Translations under genes and position numbers: made by a program
NCBI GenBank assembly: GCA_026416065.1
Contig: JAOAFW010000031.1
Location: forward strand, 1-8,758
Direction: 5' to 3'
DNA from: Fimbriimonadales bacterium
GTDB lineage: Bacteria; Armatimonadota; Fimbriimonadia; Fimbriimonadales; GBS-DC
Length of the DNA stretch: 8,758 nucleotides
Notes under the pieces: generated by a model
Told to the model about the DNA's origin: nothing
Seen by the model: the letters and a program-made list of their open reading frames with translations, nothing else
The model's database searches: none
Shown: piece by piece, positions 1 through 6,597 of the stretch
Position numbering within the stretch: the stretch's first letter is position 1
How the letters are laid out: every line of letters begins with the position of its first letter

Positions 1-783
1 CACCATACCGCCGCCCATGTGGTAGGGGGGCATCGCTTCCAGCAGAGCGCGCTTGGCGTACAACGCGCCGATTCCGGTGGGACCATACGCCTTATGCCCC
101 GAAAACATCAGGAAGTCGCAGTCGATTGCCTGCACATCGACAGGCATATGGGCGACGCTCTGCGCAGCGTCTACCAGACACAGTGCGCCCGCCACGTGCG
201 CCATCCGGCAGATTTCAGCAACGGGGTTAATCGTGCCCAACACATTGGAGATATGCACAACGGCGACGAGGCGCGTGCGTTCAGTCAGCAGCGCACGCAG
301 GTCGTCCAGACTTAATCTGCCATCGTCCCGGATACGCCACACGACAAGCTTTGCTCCCTGTTTCTCGGCAAGGCGCATCCACGGGAGTAGATTCGCGTGG
401 TGTTCCATCTCGGTGACGATAATCTCGTCGCCTGCCCTGATAAACGCCTCGCCCCAGCTGCTGGCGACGAGGTTGATCGCTTCGGTTGTGCCGCGTGTGA
501 ACACGATTTCGGCAGGCTCGCGTGCGTTGAGGAACCTGGCGACGCGCTCGCGTGCGGCTTCATAGAGTTCGGATGCTCGTGCGCCTGCGCCGTGCCCCCC
601 GCGATGTACATTCGCGTTGTGGTGCGCCCAGAAGTTGCTCACCGCTTCAATCACTCCGTAGGGTTTCTGCGTAGTGGCGGCGTTGTCCAAATAAATCACG
701 CTCCGCATCTCAGGATGCGGCTGAAAGAAGGGAAACTGCCCGCGGATCGCGCCTGCGTCAATCGTAAAGGTCACTGTCGCCAT
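1..783 (-). CDS. sufS: SufS-type cysteine desulfurase, C-terminus beyond window
   Basis: This class V, PLP-dependent aminotransferase-fold enzyme would take sulfur from L-cysteine as a persulfide for iron-sulfur cluster assembly. The 261 codons read without a stop to the window edge. Visible motifs in order are YLDNAATTQKP (31-41), NVHRG (58-62), TRGTTEAIN (96-104), EMEHHANLLPW (125-135), HISNVLGTINP (177-187), DAAQS (205-209) and SGHKAYGPTGIG (228-239). The Schiff-base lysine is K231, H129 is the cofactor-stacking histidine, and D206 and Q209 contact the pyridine ring and phenolate. This pattern matches group II (SufS/CsdA) rather than IscS. The catalytic-loop cysteine, near residue 364 in E. 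coli SufS, lies beyond the window. The ATG is preceded by GGAGG (792-796) with 8 bases of spacing. It is the second gene of an operon, 19 bases after the Rieske gene. It could instead be a CsdA-like paralogue, but the Rieske partner favours the Suf pathway. Confidence 0.93.
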   Translation of the reverse strand, partial: MATVTFTIDAGAIRGQFPFFQPHPEMRSVIYLDNAATTQKPYGVIEAVSNFWAHHNANVHRGGHGAGARASELYEAARERVARFLNAREPAEIVFTRGTTEAINLVASSWGEAFIRAGDEIIVTEMEHHANLLPWMRLAEKQGAKLVVWRIRDDGRLSLDDLRALLTERTRLVAVVHISNVLGTINPVAEICRMAHVAGALCLVDAAQSVAHMPVDVQAIDCDFLMFSGHKAYGPTGIGALYAKRALLEAMPPYHMGGGMV

Positions 784-802
784 ACAAATCGCCTCCAGAA
801 AA

Positions 803-1120
803 TCACTCGATATACACCCACACGAAACCGTCTTCTTCTTTGACCTGAAGTGCCTTAATCGGACGCACAGCGGGCAACCCCTTCGCCTGACCCGTGTAGG
901 GGTCAAACTTCGCGCCGTGATGAGGGCACTCCAGCAAATCGCGATGAATGCGCCCCGTTAGTCCATCCGCCTCCGAGAGCGGAAGCTTCTGGTGAGAGCA
1001 CTGATCCAGCACGGCGAAGTAGCCCTTCGACGCCCGACCGATTAAGACACGCTGTCCATTCAACTCCACAGTACGAAACTCGTTTTCCGATAGTTCGGTT
1101 GGGATAGCCTTCAGCCACAT
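803..1120 (-). CDS. Rieske [2Fe-2S] ferredoxin-like protein
   Basis: This 105-residue soluble protein is essentially one Rieske domain. The cluster ligands are visible as C41-S-H43 in box 1 and C65-P-H-H68-G in box 2, about 21 residues apart, which is the usual CxH...CxxH arrangement. The family includes ferredoxin components of ring-hydroxylating dioxygenases, the NirD small subunit of nitrite reductase, and a stand-alone Rieske protein often encoded inside suf operons of Actinobacteria and relatives. No oxygenase or nitrite reductase gene is present and sufS follows directly, so the Suf-associated version is the best inference. It probably carries electrons for, or is itself a client of, cluster assembly. 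The start ATG has AGGAG (1127-1131) 6 bases upstream. Transcription probably begins about 22 bases upstream, from the promoter/operator at 1134-1154. There is no signal peptide or membrane segment. Confidence 0.92.
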   Translation of the reverse strand: MWLKAIPTELSENEFRTVELNGQRVLIGRASKGYFAVLDQCSHQKLPLSEADGLTGRIHRDLLECPHHGAKFDPYTGQAKGLPAVRPIKALQVKEEDGFVWVYIE

Positions 1121-1133
1121 CGTTGGCTCCTGT

Positions 1134-1150
1134 ATTTAGCGTGGCTAAAT
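1134..1150. promoter_or_regulatory. Perfect inverted repeat, candidate operator for Rieske-sufS
   Basis: The sequence is ATTTAGC-GTG-GCTAAAT, with two perfect 7-bp arms and a 3-base centre. It overlaps the downstream end of the -10 box and covers the likely transcription start, the place where a bound protein would block RNA polymerase. TTAG...CTAA half-sites resemble those of DtxR/IdeR/MntR-family metalloregulators, which fits an iron-sulfur gene, but the spacing is not the canonical 19-bp DtxR box. The identity of the regulator is therefore an inference. It could also form a short hairpin in the leader RNA, though it mostly precedes the leader. Confidence 0.55.
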
Positions 1151-1154
1151 TATA
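1149..1154 (-). promoter_or_regulatory. Probable -10 element of the Rieske-sufS operon
   Basis: The minus strand reads CAGGTATAATTTAG, giving a perfect TATAAT box. A start site near 1142 would leave a leader of about 22 bases carrying the AGGAG ribosome binding site of the Rieske gene. I find no convincing TTGACA-like -35 at 16-18 bp spacing. The box is preceded by GG, as at several other promoters in this window. Confidence 0.6.
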
Positions 1155-1220
1155 CCTGATGGCGCATAGGAGAAGGCATACCCGCAAGGGAGTGCGATGG
1201 TGCTGGACTTGCAGCGGAAG

Positions 1221-1324
1221 ATTGTGCAGGATTGCGTTTTTGCAAAGGCGCATTTTATGTTGCGCTGAGCAAGCGCGGAGCTGCGAATTGCGTCGTAGAT
1301 TGCGTCGTATTGCGTTTTATTCGG
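1221..1324. repeat. Cluster of phased ATTGYG short repeats
   Basis: ATTG-type units start at 1221 (ATTGTGCAGG), 1231 (ATTGCGTTTT), 1287 (ATTGCGTCGTAG), 1299 (ATTGCGTCGT) and 1309 (ATTGCGTTTT), with a degenerate ATTCGG at 1319. Spacing inside each group is 10 or 12 bp, about one helical turn. Another ATTGC lies at 1391, just before the fadN -10 box. The cluster sits midway between two divergent promoters. It may be a set of regulator half-sites or a decayed minisatellite, and I cannot tell which. The rest of 1155-1395 shows no gene, only a weak 5-bp stem-loop at 1262-1276. Confidence 0.45.
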
Positions 1325-1398
1325 GATACCATCGCGCTGCCCGCGTGGTTCCTTCAACTCTGATTTTACCTTACGGCGCGAAGGGCAAGGATTGCAGG

Positions 1399-1404
1399 TA
1401 TAAT
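1399..1404 (+). promoter_or_regulatory. Probable -10 element of fadN
   Basis: A perfect TATAAT occurs in the context GCAGGTATAATCC, closely matching the divergent Rieske-sufS promoter (CAGGTATAAT). The expected start near 1411 gives a leader of about 62 bases. No good -35 is visible at standard spacing. The box is bracketed by AGGTA (1396-1400) and TACCT (1410-1414), a 5-bp inverted repeat that could be a weak operator. Confidence 0.55.
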
Positions 1405-1472
1405 CCCCCTACCTCGCAGGAGTTTTAACCGACGAGTCGAAAATCTGTGACGTACTAAGGAGGCAAATAACG

Positions 1473-3815
1473 ATGCTGAACGAACACACCACCACAGGCA
1501 GAGCCGCCGTGCTGGGCGCGGGCACGATGGGCGCGCAGATCGCTGCGCACCTCGCTAATGTCGGCTGGCATGTGCTGTTGTTAGACCTGACGCCCGAACA
1601 GGCAAAGCAGGGGCTGGAACGCGTGAGCAAACTTAAGCCCGCGCCGTTCTACCTGCCTGAATTGGCGAGCCGTATCGAAATCGGAGGCTTTGAAACCGAC
1701 TTCCCCCGCCTGAAAGAGGCGGACTGGGTAATAGAAGCCGTCGTCGAGAAGCCCGACATCAAGCGCGCGCTGTGGACGCGCGTGCAAGACTATGTGAACG
1801 ACCGCGCTGTGCTGTCCACCAACACCAGCGGGCTGTCCATCCACGAGATGAGCGACGACTGCCGCGACGACATCAAGCGGCGCTTTCTGGGCACGCACTT
1901 TTTCAACCCCCCACGCTCCCTGAAACTGCTGGAGATTATCCCCCGCCGCGAGACCGACCCTGACATTATGGAGGGCGTCGCCCGGTTCGCCGAGCGCGTG
2001 CTGGGTAAGCGTGTGGTGATAGCTCGCGATACGCCGGGCTTCATCGCCAACCGACTGGGCACCCACTCGATGATGGTCGCCTTCCCCCTGATGCAGGAGT
2101 TCGGCATGACTATCGAGGAAGTGGATGCGCTCACGGGTCCGCTGATTGGCAACCCGCGCAGCGCGACCTTCCGCCTGGCGGACATCGTTGGGCTGGATGT
2201 GATGGCGAGCGTGGCGGGCAACCTGCATGAACGTCTCGAAACTGAGGAGGAAAAGCGCACCTTCGCTATGCCCGAAGTAGTGCAGCGTATGATTGCTGAT
2301 GGCAGATTGGGCGAAAAGACGGGAGTCGGTTTCTACCGCCGCCAGAAGGATGGGAGCATCGAGGCGTTGGACCTCAATACCGGCGATTACCGCCCACGCC
2401 AGAAAGCGAAGTTCCCGCACCTTGAGCAGTTCGAGAAGCTCCCGCTGGAGGAGCGGCTGCACGCACTGGTGAACCACGATAGCCGCGAGGGGCGGTTCCT
2501 GTGGAAACTGCACGCCGAAACTCTGCGCTACACGGCGCAGCACGCCCCCAGCCTCGCCGACGACCCCATCGCGATTGACCACGCCATCAAGTGGGGCTTC
2601 AACCGTGAACTGGGTCCGTTCCAGACATGGGACGCAGTGGGCGTGCGTGAGACCGCCGAACGGATGGAGCGCGAGGGCATGCAGGTTCCCGAAATGGTGC
2701 AGAGCATGCTGCGCTTCGGGCGCAAGGCGTTCTACGAGACCGCCGACACGGGCGACACGACGGTCTATGTGTGGCTGGGCGCAGGGCAGGTCGCCCCGTA
2801 CCGCCCCGACCCGGAGTTCCTCACGCCGATTAACATGGCGCGCCACTGCCCTGAGCTGGAGCGCAACGCTGACGCCTCAATTTACGATCTGGGCGATGGC
2901 GTATTCAGCGTCGGGATTCATAGCAAAATGAACGTGCTGGGACCCGGCGTGATGGAGATGCTCTACAAGGGCGTGGAGCGCGCCGAGCGCGAGGGCGTCG
3001 GGCTGGTCGTCACAGGCATCGGCGAGCATTTCTCGGTCGGCTTCAACCTGCAACTGTTCCTGATGATGATTGGCACGGGCGACTTCGACGAGTTGTTGAT
3101 GGGTGGCAAGGCGTTTCAGGACTCGCTGTTGCGCCTGCGCCATGCGAAAGTGCCCATCGCGGCGGCGACTTTCGGCTACACGCTGGGCGGTGCGTGTGAA
3201 CTGGCGATGCACTGCGATCGCGTGGTGGCGAGCGCGGAGACCTACATCGGCTTACCCGAGGTGGGTGTAGGCATTATCCCCGCGGGTGGCGGTACTTCCA
3301 CCATGCTCTATCGTGCGCTGAGCAGTCTGCCCCCGAACGCTGACCCCTACCCCGCTATTCGGCGCGTGATGGAACTGCTCGGCTTCGGCAAGGTGGCGAC
3401 CAGCGCACTGGAAGGGATGCAGTACGGCTTCCTGCGCGAGGGCATCGACACCATCTCCGTGAACCCCGACCGCATCGTATGGCTGGCGAAGCAGGAGGTG
3501 TTGCGCCTCGCCGAGCAGGGCTATACCCCGCCCGAAGAGCCAAAAGTGATGGCGTATGGCAACGCCGTACTTACCCGCCTGCTTATCGAGCTGCACAACC
3601 TCAAGCGGGGCAACTTCATCACCGAGCATGACTTCACCGTCGCCTCCCAGATTGCGTATGTGCTATCCGGCGGCGACCTGAGCCAGCCCACTGAAATGCC
3701 CCTCTCCTACTTCTACAATCTGGAGATTCAGGTGGTGGGCTATCTGGCGCAACAGCCCAAGACATGGGATCGTATGCGCCACATGCTGGAGACAGGCAAG
3801 CCGCTGCGAAACTGA
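1473..3815 (+). CDS. fadN: FadN-type 3-hydroxyacyl-CoA dehydrogenase/enoyl-CoA hydratase
   Basis: This 780-residue bifunctional beta-oxidation enzyme would hydrate trans-2-enoyl-CoA and then oxidise 3-hydroxyacyl-CoA with NAD+. The dehydrogenase comes first. It has a Rossmann GAGTMG at 15-20, NTSG at 117-120, THFFNPP at 141-147, LLEIIP at 152-157 and DTPGFIANR at 186-194. The catalytic pair is H142 and E154. A second 3HCDH C-terminal-type segment follows, roughly 340-430. The crotonase domain starts near 468 and holds TLGGACEL (570-577) and IGLPEVGVG (592-600). Both hydratase glutamates, E576 and E596, are present 20 residues apart, as in classic hydratases. Dehydrogenase-first order and a length near 790 match Bacillus FadN, not E. 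coli FadB. AAGGAGG (1457-1463) lies 9 bases before the ATG. No fadA thiolase or fadE follows; instead a convergent gene ends 2 bases away, so fadN appears monocistronic. Confidence 0.93.
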   Translation: MLNEHTTTGRAAVLGAGTMGAQIAAHLANVGWHVLLLDLTPEQAKQGLERVSKLKPAPFYLPELASRIEIGGFETDFPRLKEADWVIEAVVEKPDIKRALWTRVQDYVNDRAVLSTNTSGLSIHEMSDDCRDDIKRRFLGTHFFNPPRSLKLLEIIPRRETDPDIMEGVARFAERVLGKRVVIARDTPGFIANRLGTHSMMVAFPLMQEFGMTIEEVDALTGPLIGNPRSATFRLADIVGLDVMASVAGNLHERLETEEEKRTFAMPEVVQRMIADGRLGEKTGVGFYRRQKDGSIEALDLNTGDYRPRQKAKFPHLEQFEKLPLEERLHALVNHDSREGRFLWKLHAETLRYTAQHAPSLADDPIAIDHAIKWGFNRELGPFQTWDAVGVRETAERMEREGMQVPEMVQSMLRFGRKAFYETADTGDTTVYVWLGAGQVAPYRPDPEFLTPINMARHCPELERNADASIYDLGDGVFSVGIHSKMNVLGPGVMEMLYKGVERAEREGVGLVVTGIGEHFSVGFNLQLFLMMIGTGDFDELLMGGKAFQDSLLRLRHAKVPIAAATFGYTLGGACELAMHCDRVVASAETYIGLPEVGVGIIPAGGGTSTMLYRALSSLPPNADPYPAIRRVMELLGFGKVATSALEGMQYGFLREGIDTISVNPDRIVWLAKQEVLRLAEQGYTPPEEPKVMAYGNAVLTRLLIELHNLKRGNFITEHDFTVASQIAYVLSGGDLSQPTEMPLSYFYNLEIQVVGYLAQQPKTWDRMRHMLETGKPLRN

Positions 3816-3817
3816 GA

Positions 3818-5794
3818 TTAGTCGCGAATCGTCATGCTGGGGGCAACTACAGTTGCCCCCTCGCCGCTTCCGGTGCGGGGAATCTCAACCTCGCTCCCCG
3901 CAATCTCAGGCACAGTCTGATACACCACAAAGGCGTGCTCCCGCCCATCGGCGATGAAACTCAGCAGATAGCCCTTATCGGTTGCATTCGACGGCTCGTT
4001 GAAGGGACTTGCGCCCACTCTTACCGTGAGAGGTCGCCCCTCGTTCGCGGCGTAGGGCGGGGCGACGCCTGAAGTGCGCATCTGAAACCGATTGGGGCGC
4101 GCCTCCACCTCGCTCAGGCGGCGCACGCCGCCCGAGAACCAGTATTCAGGGATGTTCAGCACGATTACACCGTCGCGCGTGGTAATCGAGACACCGGGCG
4201 ATTCCTGCGAAACGCAACCAGGCAGAGGGGGCGGGTTGAAGGCTTCCGCAAATCGCTGTCTTTGTGTCGTGGTCAGCCGCTCCAGCGGGAGCGGGTCTCC
4301 GCGTAGCGCGGCAGCGCGTTGTGCAGGCGTCAGCGACGCCCAGAACCGCAACGCGGGCAGCGTGTGCAGCCCCATCCCCATCGGCACGCTGGTCGCGTGG
4401 ACAATCTGTGTACCGCTGAGGTGATTCAGGCTCAGCGCGCCTGCCGCACGCTCCAGCTGTTTGGGAGTCAGCGCGGCGGCGAAATTCGCCCATTCGTCCA
4501 GCGTGATGGGTTCACGCCGCTCAATCTTCGCCTCCAGCGGATGCAGCAGGCGTTCGGGTATCTCGCTGGGGCGTAGCCAGTAATAATCCTTGTGCCGCGC
4601 CAGCAGCGTATCCCCATCCAGACGCAGCCAGAACACAGGCGCGCTCCACTCAAATGGTGGAACCGGAGCCTCGTTCTGTTGAGCAGCCTGCTCTATACGC
4701 TCACGGAAACGGCGCGGACGCTGCGCGGAGCGGATACGATAGACATCCGCATACAGGTTCAAGCGGCGCGATCGCGCCCAGGTAATCAAGTTCGAGAACA
4801 CGCTGTCTCGAAGGGGTTCAGGAATCTGCAGCGCGGGCGTGTTTTCGGCGCGTTTGACCTCGGGCAACCGCAGCAGCTCGTCGCGATTGGTCTGCCACTC
4901 ACGGCAGACCTTGCAGAGCGCGTGCGACTCCACCTCCGTAGACTCCGTCGGTCCCCACGAGAACAGGCTCAGCCCGAAGCCGCCACGCTGTTGAATTGCT
5001 TGTGAGGAAACCGCTATATAAGACAGATCGATTGACTGGGAGCAGGGCAGATACCGAATTTCCACCCGCTTGAGGCGCGCGTTCTCGCGGTCAATCTGGT
5101 CGTTTTCCCGAAGCAGGCGCAGGAGGGTGCGCTCGAGGTCGGGCTGCAGCGGCAGTCCCGCTTCTTCGTCCAGCTCGGAGCTGAAAATCAGGCTCTGAGC
5201 CGTCCAGAGTCGCTCGCGTATTGCGTCGGGCAACAGTCCCAGCGTGCGGGCGACACAGTACGCGCCGGCGTTGGATAGCTCGACAACGGCGCGGGATGTT
5301 TCACGGTCGCTCTTGTCGCGAAAATCGGGACTGTCCAGCAACTGTTTCAATTGTTGCAGGCTATACTGGCGCGCCAGCGCGATAATTCGCCGCAACGCCT
5401 CACGTTGACGCTGCTGCTCCGTACTCTGCGCCAGCTGGTAGAGTGCCCGCTCCCGCTGGCGTTCGACGGCAGGGATGCGCAACACATAGGTTTTGCCGTC
5501 TGTGCCCCACTGCCATTGATAGCGCAACAGCTCTGCGAGGCGGTTGAGAATCTCGTACGCGGGCTTCTCGGAGACCAGCACGCACACTTTGTCGTCGGCA
5601 ATTTCAGGCGCGACGGCGAGCGGCGCGTCGGTGCGCTCGCGAATCTTTTGAACAAGCTCGCGGAGCGGTATTAGCGGCTCGGTGAAACTCAAGGATGCCT
5701 GCAATCGGGCGTCCGCCCCCAAATCGGGCATCTCTTGCGGGAACACCGTTCCAACAGCCCCAACCCACAACAGGGCAAACGCAAGAAAGCGCAT
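3818..5794 (-). CDS. Exported protein with STN/secretin-like N-terminal domain, unknown function
   Basis: I do not recognise this 658-residue protein. The N-terminus is a signal peptide: MR, then a hydrophobic run to about residue 18 (FLAFALLWVGAVGTVF), with mature sequence probably from EMPDLG. Residues ~37-105 look like a short N-terminal (STN/secretin) domain: PLRELVQKIRERT, then VCVLVSEKPAYEILNRL, then KTYVLR. This is the strand-helix pattern of pre-secretins and TonB-dependent receptors. Residues ~107-153 are charged and helical (ERQRERALYQLAQSTEQQRQ), possibly coiled coil. A CKVC motif is at 294-297, with other cysteines scattered. The C-terminal third is beta-rich, with no beta-barrel or secretin domain recognised. 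The start is the ATG with GGAGG 6 bases upstream; a TTG five codons earlier would place the GGAGG inside the gene and is rejected. It probably acts in the periplasm or outside the cell. Confidence 0.85.
   Translation of the reverse strand: MRFLAFALLWVGAVGTVFPQEMPDLGADARLQASLSFTEPLIPLRELVQKIRERTDAPLAVAPEIADDKVCVLVSEKPAYEILNRLAELLRYQWQWGTDGKTYVLRIPAVERQRERALYQLAQSTEQQRQREALRRIIALARQYSLQQLKQLLDSPDFRDKSDRETSRAVVELSNAGAYCVARTLGLLPDAIRERLWTAQSLIFSSELDEEAGLPLQPDLERTLLRLLRENDQIDRENARLKRVEIRYLPCSQSIDLSYIAVSSQAIQQRGGFGLSLFSWGPTESTEVESHALCKVCREWQTNRDELLRLPEVKRAENTPALQIPEPLRDSVFSNLITWARSRRLNLYADVYRIRSAQRPRRFRERIEQAAQQNEAPVPPFEWSAPVFWLRLDGDTLLARHKDYYWLRPSEIPERLLHPLEAKIERREPITLDEWANFAAALTPKQLERAAGALSLNHLSGTQIVHATSVPMGMGLHTLPALRFWASLTPAQRAAALRGDPLPLERLTTTQRQRFAEAFNPPPLPGCVSQESPGVSITTRDGVIVLNIPEYWFSGGVRRLSEVEARPNRFQMRTSGVAPPYAANEGRPLTVRVGASPFNEPSNATDKGYLLSFIADGREHAFVVYQTVPEIAGSEVEIPRTGSGEGATVVAPSMTIRD
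3839..3860. repeat. Perfect GC-rich inverted repeat at the fadN convergence
   Basis: GGGGGCAACT-AC-AGTTGCCCCC is a perfect 10-bp inverted repeat with a 2-base centre, realistically a 9-bp stem with a 4-base loop in RNA. It starts 24 bases after the fadN stop and lies within the last codons of the convergent gene, where it encodes part of a GATVVAP stretch. No T-run follows on either strand, so it is not a canonical intrinsic terminator. It may stop or stabilise the fadN transcript's 3' end. Confidence 0.5.
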
Positions 5795-5810
5795 GGAAAA
5801 CCTCCGCAAA

Positions 5811-5816
5811 AGTATA
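5811..5816 (-). promoter_or_regulatory. Possible -10 element for the STN-like exported protein
   Basis: The minus strand reads GGCGTATACTTTTG, giving TATACT. The predicted start near 5804 would fall inside the GGAGG ribosome binding site (5801-5805), which counts against it unless initiation shifts a few bases upstream. The divergent region 5795-5869 also contains an imperfect inverted repeat, GAACCC-tcgt-GGGTgTTTC, at 5822-5840. Confidence 0.3.
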
Positions 5817-5855
5817 CGCCTGAACCCTCGTGGGTGTTTCTAAAAGCTTGTAAGG

Positions 5856-5861
5856 TATGCT
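5856..5861 (+). promoter_or_regulatory. Probable -10 element of crcB, implying a leaderless mRNA
   Basis: The sequence GGTATGCTAATCCCTG runs directly into the crcB ATG. TATGCT ends 8 bases before the start codon, so transcription would begin at or just before the ATG. The only purine-rich stretch, AAGG at 5852-5855, is 14 bases from the ATG, too far for a normal ribosome binding site. Confidence 0.4.
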
Positions 5862-5869
5862 AATCCCTG

Positions 5870-6262
5870 ATGCTACGCGCGACGCTCTTAGTGGGTCTGG
5901 GCGGGTTTCTGGGCGCGAATCTGCGCTACTGGCTGGGCGGCTGGGTCGCTCAGAAGATGGGATTGCTGTTCCCCGTTGAGACGATGCTCATCAATGTTTC
6001 TGGCTCGTTCCTGCTGGGGCTGTTTATGACGCTTGCCCTGCACTACACATGGTCGCCCGAGTGGCGGCAGCTAATCGCCTATGGGTTTCTCGGCTCATTC
6101 ACGACCTACTCTACCTATGAGTACGAGAGCCTGCGGTTACTCCAGCAGGGTCTCTGGCTCAAGGCGGGGCTGAATTTGTTCGGGAGCCTCGCGCTGGGGC
6201 TGATTGCGGTGACGCTGGGCGTGGCGTTGGGGCGGTGGCTGATTGGAGGGGCGGAACCATGA
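5870..6262 (+). CDS. crcB: Fluoride channel CrcB/Fluc
   Basis: This 130-residue membrane protein belongs to the CrcB/Fluc family. These are dual-topology dimeric channels that export fluoride passively and prevent toxic build-up in the cytoplasm. Family marks are GGFLGANLRYWLG (11-23) with the conserved Arg19, INVSGSFLLG (41-50) with pore Asn42, and GFLGSFTTYSTY (72-83) carrying the Phe/Tyr and Ser/Thr pore track. Four hydrophobic segments are visible, near 5-26, 37-59, 68-90 and 98-125, and the length is typical. An in-frame TAA at 5861-5863 forces the start to the ATG at 5870. No ribosome binding site is at the right distance, which suggests leaderless translation. The stop overlaps the next gene's ATG (ATGA), so the two are translationally coupled. 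There is no fluoride riboswitch upstream, as only about 75 bases separate it from the divergent gene. Confidence 0.95.
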   Translation: MLRATLLVGLGGFLGANLRYWLGGWVAQKMGLLFPVETMLINVSGSFLLGLFMTLALHYTWSPEWRQLIAYGFLGSFTTYSTYEYESLRLLQQGLWLKAGLNLFGSLALGLIAVTLGVALGRWLIGGAEP

Positions 6263-6597
6263 AAATCGAAGGTCAGGCGAAACTGCTGCGGATCTACATC
6301 GGCGAGGCTGATAAGTGGCACGGGCAGCCGCTGTATATGGCGATTCTGCTCAAGGCACGCGAGATGGGTATGGCAGGCGGCACAGTGTTTCGCGGAATTG
6401 CGGGCTACGGCGCAAACAGCGTCATTCATACCGCCAACATCCTGCGCCTTTCGGAAGACCTGCCTGTAGTGATAGAAATCGTGGACACCGACGAGAAGAT
6501 ACGTGCCTTCCTGCCCACGCTCGACGAGATGGTCAAGGAAGGGCTAATCCTGCTGCGCGAGGTGGAAGTGATTAAATATGCGGGGAACAGCGGTTAG
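6259..6597 (+). CDS. DUF190 family protein, CrcB partner
   Basis: This 112-residue cytoplasmic protein belongs to the DUF190 family, a compact PII-like alpha/beta fold of unknown biochemical role that is often encoded beside crcB. Characteristic stretches are AKLLRIYIGEADKW (7-20), GQPLYMAILLKAREMGMAGGTVF (22-44, given in part), RGIAGYGANSVIHT (45-58) and LPVVIEIVDTDEKI (68-81). The ATG at 6259 overlaps the crcB TGA at 6260-6262, and GGAGGG (6245-6250) lies 8 bases upstream. A GTG at 6235 would extend the protein by eight residues but sits upstream of that binding site, so I did not choose it. The coupling implies a fluoride-resistance role, perhaps regulating or sensing for the channel. That function is inferred from context only. 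Confidence 0.93.
   Translation: MKIEGQAKLLRIYIGEADKWHGQPLYMAILLKAREMGMAGGTVFRGIAGYGANSVIHTANILRLSEDLPVVIEIVDTDEKIRAFLPTLDEMVKEGLILLREVEVIKYAGNSG

Noticed and set aside
19..843. Plus-strand open frames across the sufS region
   Set aside because: They lie opposite sufS, whose minus-strand reading frame contains every expected PLP-enzyme motif; the plus-strand products resemble nothing.
1262..1276. Stem-loop GCGCT-gagca-AGCGC as a terminator or small RNA
   Set aside because: A 5-bp stem in GC-rich DNA is common by chance, and no T-run follows.
1123..1428. Small open frames in the divergent intergenic region, both strands
   Set aside because: They cover two promoters and short repeats, lack ribosome binding sites and have no protein-like pattern.
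1581..2846. A 421-codon open frame on the minus strand opposite fadN
   Set aside because: It is fully antisense to a gene with clear catalytic motifs, shows no recognisable domain, and is rich in His/Arg/Ala/Val as expected from the complement of a GC-rich coding frame.
5795..5809. TTG start adding five residues to the exported protein
   Set aside because: It would place the GGAGG ribosome binding site inside the coding region and precede the signal peptide with extra residues; the ATG at 5794 has ideal spacing.
5795..5869. Fluoride riboswitch before crcB
   Set aside because: The gap is only 75 bases, is shared with a divergent promoter, and shows no sequence resembling the conserved crcB RNA motif.
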